Shown in pieces: positions 50,742 through 56,940 of a stretch of 64,000 nt of DNA (position 1 is the stretch's first letter; the number at the start of each line of letters is the position of its first letter). The notes below the pieces were generated by a model. It did not search any database. It saw nothing but the letters and a program-made list of their open reading frames with translations, and was not told where the DNA came from. Source of the stretch: JBNJGB01 sp051747385. GTDB taxonomy: Bacteria; Myxococcota_A; UBA9042; PHBI01; JACKFB01. The translations under genes were made by a program, and so were the position numbers. The stretch spans positions 62,001 to 126,000 of the forward strand of contig JBNJGB010000004.1 of NCBI GenBank assembly GCA_051747385.1. The letters run 5' to 3'.

Positions 50742-51821
50742 TCAGTGCAGCTTGGCCTCGCGCACCTGCCGGTACTCGCGCTCGAACATGGTGAGGGCGT
50801 CGCGCACGAGGCCGGCGGGCCCCTGGTTGACGTCCAGGTCCAGGCGCTCCACCAGGTCGTTCACCTGGACCTCCACCTCGCCCATGCGGTCGCACAGGAG
50901 GCTGAGCTGGTCCACGTCGCGGGTGGTGCGGTCCTGGCCGGCGAAGTCCCGGTTGTACTCGTCGAGGACCTCGTTGGCCTCGCGCCCCAGGGCGTCCAGG
51001 CGGCTCGTGCCCGTGGCCTGCGCCTGCTGGGTGCGGATGGCGTCCATCTCCTCCCGGTACAGGCCGAGGCGCTCGCCCACGATGCCGATGTTCTTGTGGT
51101 TGGTCGGATCGCTGTAGCCGGCGGCCGCGACGCCCTCCATCTCTGCCCGGATGCGCGACAGCTCGCCGATGATGCGCTCGAGGAGCCCGGGCCGCCGGGT
51201 CATCCGGGAGCGCCCGGCGAAGTGCACCTGGTAGAGCTGGAACTGCCCGTTCGCCAGGGCGGCCAGCAGCGAGGCCTGCTGGGCCGGATCGTCCACGTCC
51301 TGCGCGTTCTCGATGTTCGGGCGCTCCCGGCGGTAGACGTCCAGGTTCTCCGTGACCACCTCCAGGTCGCGCCGAAGCTCCGCGATCTCCTGCTGCGCGA
51401 CGAGCCGGGCCATCCGCCGCTGGATGCCCTCCATCCAGCCGCTCAGCTCGTCGAGGAGGCCCAGGTCCCGCGTCCGACGGTCCTGGCCGGCGAAGTTCCG
51501 ATGATACCGGGCGATGACGAAGTTGGCCCGGGTCCCGAGCAGCGCGGCCTCGACGAAGGCCGAGCCCGCGTCCTGCGCCTGGACGATCGCCTCCCGCTCG
51601 CGCCGGTACGTCTCGGCCTGCTCCTCGACGCGCTGCTTCAGGTCCGCTGCCCCCTCGCCGGCCTCCGAGACCTCCCCGAGGAGGAGGTCCACCTCCTTGA
51701 GCAGGACGTCCATCTCCGCCAGGTCCCGGGTGGCCCGGGGCTTGTCGGCGAAGCGGAATCGATAGCGCCCCTGCAGGGCGTCGGCGCGGCGTTCGAGGGC
51801 GTCGAGGGTGGCGTCGGACAT
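50742..51821 (-). CDS. Cytoplasmic protein with four internal FAGxxRxTR repeats
   Basis: 359 residues from the ATG preceded by AGGGAG. No signal peptide or membrane helix; almost entirely helical. Four units of about 85 residues share a Tyr/Phe-rich turn followed by Thr-Arg: RFRFADKPRATRD, YHRNFAGQDRRTRD, YQVHFAGRSRMTRR and YNRDFAGQDRTTRD; three of them are preceded by a YRRERxxI-type helix. I do not recognise the family. The even spacing suggests a helical solenoid or a bundle array. Divergent from holA with a shared promoter region. Confidence 0.72.
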   Translation of the reverse strand: MSDATLDALERRADALQGRYRFRFADKPRATRDLAEMDVLLKEVDLLLGEVSEAGEGAADLKQRVEEQAETYRREREAIVQAQDAGSAFVEAALLGTRANFVIARYHRNFAGQDRRTRDLGLLDELSGWMEGIQRRMARLVAQQEIAELRRDLEVVTENLDVYRRERPNIENAQDVDDPAQQASLLAALANGQFQLYQVHFAGRSRMTRRPGLLERIIGELSRIRAEMEGVAAAGYSDPTNHKNIGIVGERLGLYREEMDAIRTQQAQATGTSRLDALGREANEVLDEYNRDFAGQDRTTRDVDQLSLLCDRMGEVEVQVNDLVERLDLDVNQGPAGLVRDALTMFEREYRQVREAKLH

Positions 51822-51851
51822 GGAGTCTCCCTGGGCGTCGCGGGGCCCCAT

Positions 51852-51880
51852 AGCCTGAACGCTCCGAGCCGGTTGGACAA
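51852..51880 (-). promoter_or_regulatory. Promoter of the FAG-repeat gene
   Basis: On the minus strand: TTGTCC (51880-51875), 17-bp spacer, CAGGCT (51857-51852), 30 bases before the ATG. The -10 resembles the CAGACT boxes at 17400 and 47774. Confidence 0.45.
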
Positions 51881-51895
51881 GGCTCCGCCGGGCGC

Positions 51896-51924
51896 TTGAC
51901 CGCCCGGCACCGGCCCGGCATCGT
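51896..51924 (+). promoter_or_regulatory. Promoter of holA, possibly leaderless
   Basis: TTGACC (51896-51901), 17-bp spacer, CATCGT (51919-51924). The usual start point would be at or next to the GTG codon at 51931, so the mRNA may have no 5' leader. No Shine-Dalgarno motif is seen before the GTG. Confidence 0.4.
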
Positions 51925-51930
51925 CCCGCC

Positions 51931-52941
51931 GTGGGTGACGACCTGACGGCGGTGGATCAGCACCTCTCCAAGGAGGGGACCGCGCCCATCTACCTCGTCC
52001 AGGGCCCCGAGCGCCTCATGGTCGACGAGACGGTCCGCAGGATCCTGACCGCCGCCGTGGGGGATCCCCGCGATCCCATGGCCGTGACCCGCGTCGACCT
52101 GGCGGAGTCGGGCAGGGGCGCCCGCGACGTGCTCGACGCGTGCCGCTCCATGGGTCTCTTCGCGAGCCGCCAGGCGGTGCTGGTCCGCGCCACGGACGCC
52201 CTCACCAAGCGGAAGGCCGACCTCGACGAGATGGCGGCGTACGCCTCCGACCCGGATCCCCACACCACCCTGGTGCTCAAGGCCGAGAAGCTCAACGGCA
52301 ACATGGCGCTGGTCCGCCGGATCAGGAAGCACGGGCGCGTCTTCACGTTCGAGACGCTGAAGCAGTACCAGGTGCCCGCGTGGCTGAGCGAGGAGGCGCG
52401 CCGCGTCGGCCACCCCATCGATCACGCCACCGCCCGGCTGGTGGCGGACCTGGTGGGGACCGACCTGGCCCGGCTCCGGCTCACCATGGAGCAGCTCTCG
52501 CTGTACGTGGGCGACGGCGCCCCGATCACCGCCGAGGCCGTCGAGGAGATGCTCGTGGCCACCCGGGCCCACAGCATCTTCGAGCTCGTGGACGCCGTGG
52601 CGGAGCGCCGCCTGGTGCCGGCCCTGCGCCATCTCCACGCCATGCTGGCCCACCGGGAGCCCGGCCTGCGCATCCTGGCGATGCTGATCCGGCACTTCCG
52701 GATGCTGTGGCTCACGGCCGAGGCCCGGGCCGCCGGCGCCTCGCTCCCCGAGGTCCAGAAGAAGCTCTCCCTGCACCAGTTCGTGGCCAAGAAGGTCTGG
52801 GCCCAGAGCGGCAAGTTCGACGCGCGGAGCCTGCGTCGCGCCTGGGATCGGCTCTATCGGACCGACCGGGACCTGAAGTCGTCGGGCCTGGACGACGCGC
52901 TGGTCATGGAGCGCCTCGTCATGGACCTCTGCGGAGGCTGA
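51931..52941 (+). CDS. holA: DNA polymerase III delta subunit
   Basis: 336 residues, typical size. Clamp-loader subunit that opens the beta clamp. N-terminal Rossmann-like domain with APIYLVQGPERLMVDE, a central lid region and a C-terminal helical collar (RILAMLIRHFRMLWLTAEA; RRAWDRLYRTDRDLKSS), all diagnostic. The GTG start follows the promoter closely. No signal or membrane segment. Confidence 0.92.
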   Translation: MGDDLTAVDQHLSKEGTAPIYLVQGPERLMVDETVRRILTAAVGDPRDPMAVTRVDLAESGRGARDVLDACRSMGLFASRQAVLVRATDALTKRKADLDEMAAYASDPDPHTTLVLKAEKLNGNMALVRRIRKHGRVFTFETLKQYQVPAWLSEEARRVGHPIDHATARLVADLVGTDLARLRLTMEQLSLYVGDGAPITAEAVEEMLVATRAHSIFELVDAVAERRLVPALRHLHAMLAHREPGLRILAMLIRHFRMLWLTAEARAAGASLPEVQKKLSLHQFVAKKVWAQSGKFDARSLRRAWDRLYRTDRDLKSSGLDDALVMERLVMDLCGG

Positions 52942-52983
52942 CGCGCCTGTCGGTCGTTCGCGAGTCGCCGAGGGGGCAGCTCC

Positions 52984-53013
52984 TTGACCGTGATTGGTTG
53001 AACCAATTAACAT
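52984..53013 (+). promoter_or_regulatory. Promoter of the GMC operon overlapped by an operator
   Basis: TTGACC (52984-52989), 18-bp spacer, TAACAT (53008-53013). The first operator palindrome (52993-53007) fills the spacer, the position for direct repression. Confidence 0.6.
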
Positions 53014-53032
53014 CCGCATTGGTTCAACCAAT
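52993..53032. promoter_or_regulatory. Twin perfect 15-bp operators of the FadR-type regulator
   Basis: ATTGGTTGAACCAAT (52993-53007) and ATTGGTTCAACCAAT (53018-53032): two perfect palindromes whose centres are 25 bp apart. They contain TGGTNNNACCA, close to the FadR-subfamily operator pattern. The second ends 11 bases before the GTG of the regulator, which probably represses its own operon through both. Confidence 0.85.
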
Positions 53033-53043
53033 CCGGAGCGTGC

Positions 53044-53823
53044 GTGACGACGTCCACGAACAAGCGCGTCGACGACATCTTCCAGGATCTCCAGCGGCGG
53101 ATCCTTCGGCGGGAGTTCGCGCCCGGGGATCGCCTGCCGCCCGAGCGGAACCTGGCCGGTCAGTACGACACGAACCGGAACACGCTGCGGGAGGCCATCC
53201 GCAAGCTGGAGCAGGTCGGCCTGGTCACGGTCCGACAGGGCCGCGGCGTGACGATCGCGGACTATCACCGCACGGGGACCATGAGCCTCCTCGGGGCCTA
53301 CCTGGAGCACGGCGACGACGTGGCCGGGCGGGTCGAGGTGCTCATGGACGTCCTGGAGGCCCGCGCCGCGGTGCTCCGAATCGCGGTGTCGCGGATCGCG
53401 CGGCGGGCCGAGGCGCAGGACGTGGCGCGGCTTCGCTCCATCGCCGCCTCGCAGATCCGCGCGTTCGAGGCCGAGGATCGCGTCGCCCTGGCGCGAGGCG
53501 ACGTGGCGTGGCTGGACGCCCTCGTGGACGGCGCCCACTCGCTGACCGTGCGGTGGATGGCCAACACGTTCCTGGAGATCTACCGCGGCGTCATCGAGCG
53601 GTTCCCCTCCCTGTGGATCATGGAGGACACCTACCCGGCCTACCTGACCGCCCTCGTGGACGCGATCGTGGACCGCGACGGGGAGCGCGCCGCCGCGGTC
53701 ATCGGCGACTTCTTCGAGCGCGCCGATCGCACCTTGGAAGGGATCCTGAGCGGCCTGGTCGAGGGCGCGGACGACGCGTCGGCCGCGGAGGTCGAGCCGA
53801 CGACCCCGCGCGAGGAGGCTTGA
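53044..53823 (+). CDS. FadR-family GntR transcription regulator
   Basis: 259 residues, GTG start preceded by GGAG. N-terminal winged helix (about residues 8-75: LQRRILRREFAPGDRLPPER, TNRNTLREAIRKLEQVGLV) and a C-terminal all-helical FCD/FadR effector domain (about 95-240). FadR-type proteins bind acyl-CoA or small carboxylates, and the ligand here is unknown. It is the first gene of an operon with a small subunit and a GMC oxidoreductase, so its ligand is probably the oxidoreductase substrate or product. Confidence 0.9.
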   Translation: MTTSTNKRVDDIFQDLQRRILRREFAPGDRLPPERNLAGQYDTNRNTLREAIRKLEQVGLVTVRQGRGVTIADYHRTGTMSLLGAYLEHGDDVAGRVEVLMDVLEARAAVLRIAVSRIARRAEAQDVARLRSIAASQIRAFEAEDRVALARGDVAWLDALVDGAHSLTVRWMANTFLEIYRGVIERFPSLWIMEDTYPAYLTALVDAIVDRDGERAAAVIGDFFERADRTLEGILSGLVEGADDASAAEVEPTTPREEA

Positions 53824-54404
53824 TGATGACAACCCACCCCGCACCCGGCACCGACGAGGCCGCAGCGGCCGCCTCGGCCTCCGGCGACCTGGCACGACAC
53901 CCCAGCGACGGCTGGATCCCGCCCGATCCGTGCCCCATGGGCCGCGGATCGCGCGCGGTGCTCCGGGGGGCCATCCGGGCCATCTGCCCGCTCGAGACCG
54001 GGCCGGGCGGCCCCGGGATGGTAGACCGCGTGGAGCACCAGGTGCGCATCGCGATGGCGTGCATGCCTCGGGGGACCGCGCGGATGCTCGTCGCCCTGAT
54101 GTACGTCTTCGACTTCGCGCCGCTGTGGCGGTTCGAGGCGCTCCGGCGCCTCCGCAGCCTGCCGCGGGAGCGGGCGGCGGCCGTGCTCGAGGGCGTCATG
54201 AACAGCCGCTCGGACCTGCTCCGGAACATCTTCTTCCCGATCCGGGGCGTCCTGCAGAGCGCCTACTACGACCAGCCCGAGGTCCACGAGGCCATCGGCT
54301 ACGAGCCGGTCACGTTCATGCGGACGCGCATCACCCTCCGGGAGCGCCTCATGGCCGGCGCGGAGACGGACACCGACGACCTGCTGAAGGGAGGCCCCCG
54401 ATGA
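53823..54404 (+). CDS. Small partner protein of the GMC oxidoreductase
   Basis: 193 residues, start overlapping the regulator stop (TGATG; a second ATG follows). Ala-rich flexible N-terminus of about 35 residues, then a helical domain containing AIRAICPLETGPGGPG, MARMLVAL-like helices and FDFAPLWRFEALRRLRSL. Its place and helical pattern recall gluconate 2-dehydrogenase subunit 3-type proteins or the N-terminal domain of long-chain alcohol oxidases, but the match is weak. No signal peptide. It overlaps the next gene by ATGA. Confidence 0.65.
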   Translation: MMTTHPAPGTDEAAAAASASGDLARHPSDGWIPPDPCPMGRGSRAVLRGAIRAICPLETGPGGPGMVDRVEHQVRIAMACMPRGTARMLVALMYVFDFAPLWRFEALRRLRSLPRERAAAVLEGVMNSRSDLLRNIFFPIRGVLQSAYYDQPEVHEAIGYEPVTFMRTRITLRERLMAGAETDTDDLLKGGPR

Positions 54405-55930
54405 TCCTCCGCTACGCGGACTACGAGACGAGGGACACCTTCGACGCCGACGTGGTCGTCGTGGGCACCGGCGCGGGCGGCGCCACGGTCGGCGCCGAGC
54501 TGGCGGAGGCCGGCCTGGACGTCCTCTTCGTGGAGGAGGGCGGCTATCACCCGACGTCCAGCTTCAACCCGTACCTGGGAGAGTCGGTCCCGCGCCTGTA
54601 CCGGGACGCGGGCTCCACCGTCATCTTCGGCAGGCCGCCCATCCCGTACATCGAGGGACGCTGCGTGGGCGGGAGCACCGTCATCAACGGCGGCATGGCC
54701 TACCGCGCCCCCGAGCACATCCTCGAGGACTGGCGGCGGATCACGGGCGACGACGCCCTGGGGCCGGAGGGCCTGGCGCCCTACTACGACCGCGTCGAGG
54801 ACCGGGTCCACGTGGCGCCCCAGCATCCGACGTCCATCGGCGGGGACAACCGGGTGATGAAGCAGGGCGCGGAGCGCAAGGGCTGGGAGTACCAGGAGAG
54901 CATGCGCAGCCAGGAGGCCTGCGTCGGCTCCAACAACTGCGTCCTGGGCTGCCCCACCGGCGCCAAGCAGTCCACCCTGGTCAGCTACATGCCGCGCGCC
55001 CTCGGACACGGCGCCGGCTGCCTGACAGAGGTGCGCGTCGACCGGCTCCTCATCGAGGACGGCCGCTGCGTGGGCGTGGCCGGCAAGGCGGTGAACCCGC
55101 GCACCATGCAGCCCGACCGCCCCGTCACGGTGCGCGGCAAGGCCGTGGTGGTGGCCGCCGGCGCCATCCAGACGCCCTATCTCATGCTGCGCCACCGCCT
55201 GGGGCGCCCGTCGGGACAGCTCGGGCGGAACTTCCTGTGCCACCCGAACGTAAAGCTCATCGGGATCTTCCCCTTCGACGTGAAGGGCTGGCAGGGCGTG
55301 AGCCAGGTGGGCCAGGTGCGCGAGTTCCACGACGAGGGCATCGTCCTCGCCGAGAACTTCATCCCGCCCGGCGCCATGGCGACGCAGATGCCGTTCATCG
55401 ATCGGCGCGGCTGGGACTTCATGTCGCGCTACAACCAGATGGTCGTGGGCGGCTGCCTCGTGGAGGACTCCCACGGCGGCCGCGTGCGCCGCGGCCCCAT
55501 GGGCATGCCCATGACCACCTACAACGTCACGAAGCTGGACCACGCCCGGTTCCTGAAGGGCGCCCGGCTCCTGGCGGACATGTGGTTCGAGATGGGGGCG
55601 GAGGAGGTGGTCCTCCCCTTCAACAACATGCACGTCGCCCGCTCGCCGGACGACCTGGACCGCATCGACCCGCGCCGCATCAAGCGCAAGCACCTGGAGC
55701 TGTTCACCCCCCACCTCATGGGCACGTGCCGCATGGGCGGCGCCGCCGAGGACTCGGTCATCGACTCCGGCGGCCAGGTGTGGGACCTGCCGGGCTGCTA
55801 CGTGGCCGACGCCAGCGTCTTCCCCACGGCCATCGGCGTGAACCCCCAGATCACCATCATGGCGATGGCCACCCTGGTCGCCTCCCGCCTCGTGGAGAGC
55901 GTCGGCGCCCTGCGTCGCCAGGCCGCCTGA
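54401..55930 (+). CDS. GMC-family FAD oxidoreductase
   Basis: 509 residues. FAD-dependent alcohol or sterol oxidation. Nucleotide-binding fold GTGAGGATVGAELAEAG (residues 22-38), GGSTVINGGMAYR for flavin contact, and the C-terminal MGTCRMGG and GVNPQITIMAMA active-site stretches. A Cys cluster CVGSNNCVLGC (about residues 170-180) is like that of long-chain alcohol oxidases and may bind a metal cluster. No signal peptide. With a FadR-type regulator, a fatty-alcohol or lipid substrate is plausible but not shown. Confidence 0.88.
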   Translation: MILRYADYETRDTFDADVVVVGTGAGGATVGAELAEAGLDVLFVEEGGYHPTSSFNPYLGESVPRLYRDAGSTVIFGRPPIPYIEGRCVGGSTVINGGMAYRAPEHILEDWRRITGDDALGPEGLAPYYDRVEDRVHVAPQHPTSIGGDNRVMKQGAERKGWEYQESMRSQEACVGSNNCVLGCPTGAKQSTLVSYMPRALGHGAGCLTEVRVDRLLIEDGRCVGVAGKAVNPRTMQPDRPVTVRGKAVVVAAGAIQTPYLMLRHRLGRPSGQLGRNFLCHPNVKLIGIFPFDVKGWQGVSQVGQVREFHDEGIVLAENFIPPGAMATQMPFIDRRGWDFMSRYNQMVVGGCLVEDSHGGRVRRGPMGMPMTTYNVTKLDHARFLKGARLLADMWFEMGAEEVVLPFNNMHVARSPDDLDRIDPRRIKRKHLELFTPHLMGTCRMGGAAEDSVIDSGGQVWDLPGCYVADASVFPTAIGVNPQITIMAMATLVASRLVESVGALRRQAA

Positions 55931-56131
55931 CGCGGGGTGGCGCGCCCGCGGAGGGCAATCGCAAAGTCGGAGAAGTCAGGGCCGCGCGGCGGTACGGCGC
56001 CCGGCACCGGATTGCACCCGCTCGGAAACGATGGATTTTGCGTGTCTGACAGCGGGCAAGGGCACGGGCAAGGGCAAGGACAGGGGAGGGCGGTCAACTT
56101 TGCGACCGCCCTGGCCGCCCGCGCCGCAGGG

Positions 56132-56173
56132 GTGACACACACGTCGTTCCATGGCATGATTCAGGACGATGCC
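56132..56173 (+). promoter_or_regulatory. Promoter and candidate operator of vapBC
   Basis: GTGACA (56132-56137), 17-bp spacer, CATGAT (56155-56160). Arms GGCAT (56153-56157) and ATGCC (56169-56173) overlap the -10 box, a likely site for autoregulation by the antitoxin complex. Farther upstream (near 56058-56083) there is a short GGGCAA hexamer run. Confidence 0.5.
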
Positions 56174-56194
56174 ACTTCGACAAGAGGTGTCACG

Positions 56195-56449
56195 ATGGCG
56201 GAGACGCAACATCGGTCCAGGATCGGCCAGGGCGGCCGGCTCGTGATCCCAAAGCGGATCCGTGAGGTCTTGGGGCTCGGCATCGGCACCGACGTCGTCC
56301 TGGTGGCCGAGGAGGACGGGCTGCGAGTCCTCACGCGCGAGCAGGCCATCGAGCGGGCCCGGGCCCGGGTGCGACGCGTCCTGCCGCGCGACCGCAGCCT
56401 CTCCGAGGAGCTCATCGCCGAACGACGCGCCGAGGCCGGGCGTGAGTGA
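56195..56449 (+). CDS. vapB: AbrB/MazE-type antitoxin (VapB)
   Basis: 84 residues from the ATG preceded by AGAGG. A SpoVT-AbrB DNA-binding domain at the N-terminus (RIGQGGRLVIPKRIREVLGL), then a short acidic-basic tail that would wrap the toxin. It neutralises the downstream PIN toxin and represses the operon. It overlaps the toxin gene by eight bases, as is usual for such pairs. Confidence 0.9.
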   Translation: MAETQHRSRIGQGGRLVIPKRIREVLGLGIGTDVVLVAEEDGLRVLTREQAIERARARVRRVLPRDRSLSEELIAERRAEAGRE

Positions 56450-56825
56450 TGTCGTCCTGGATGCCTCCGCGCTCCTGGCCCTTCTCGGCGAGGAGCCGGG
56501 CGCCATCCGGGTCGCCACCACGATCCCGGGAGCGCTCGTCTCGGCCGCGAACCGGTCGGAGGTGGTCGGCAAGCTCGTCGACATGGGCCTCGATGCGGAC
56601 GAGGCCGCGCAAGTGTTCGTCGATCTCGGCCTGCGCACCGTGCCCGTGGACGAGCACATCGCGGACGCGGCCGGGGCGCTGAGAGCGGGCACACGCGCCT
56701 TGGGACTCTCCCTGGGCGATCGGCTCTGCATCGCGACGGCCGAGGTTCACGGGGCGGCGGTGCTGACGGCGGATCGGGCGTGGGCCGAGGTCGAAGCCGG
56801 AGTGTCCATCGAGCTCATCCGGTGA
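56442..56825 (+). CDS. vapC: PIN-domain ribonuclease toxin (VapC)
   Basis: 127 residues, GTG start inside the antitoxin 3' end. The PIN acidic residues are all present: Asp in VVLDASALLALL, Glu in NRSEVVGKL, Asp in LGDRLCIATA and Asp in LTADRAW. Expected to cleave RNA (in characterised VapCs, tRNA or rRNA) when the antitoxin is lost. Intact, so likely functional. Confidence 0.92.
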   Translation: MSDVVLDASALLALLGEEPGAIRVATTIPGALVSAANRSEVVGKLVDMGLDADEAAQVFVDLGLRTVPVDEHIADAAGALRAGTRALGLSLGDRLCIATAEVHGAAVLTADRAWAEVEAGVSIELIR

Positions 56826-56858
56826 CGGACGGCCCCACTGCGTAGGGGCAAAGCTGCG

Positions 56859-56873
56859 GAGGCCGGCGGCCTC
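56859..56873. terminator. Palindrome between converging genes
   Basis: GAGGCCG, one-base centre, CGGCCTC, within a GC-rich 115-bp gap between vapC (plus) and the PHP lipoprotein (minus). Could end both transcripts; no T-run. Confidence 0.4.
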
Positions 56874-56940
56874 GCCGCCGAGACGACCCATCCGTCGCCC
56901 GCCGCGGACGGCGGCGGCACCCCGCGCCAAGCGGGCGGGG

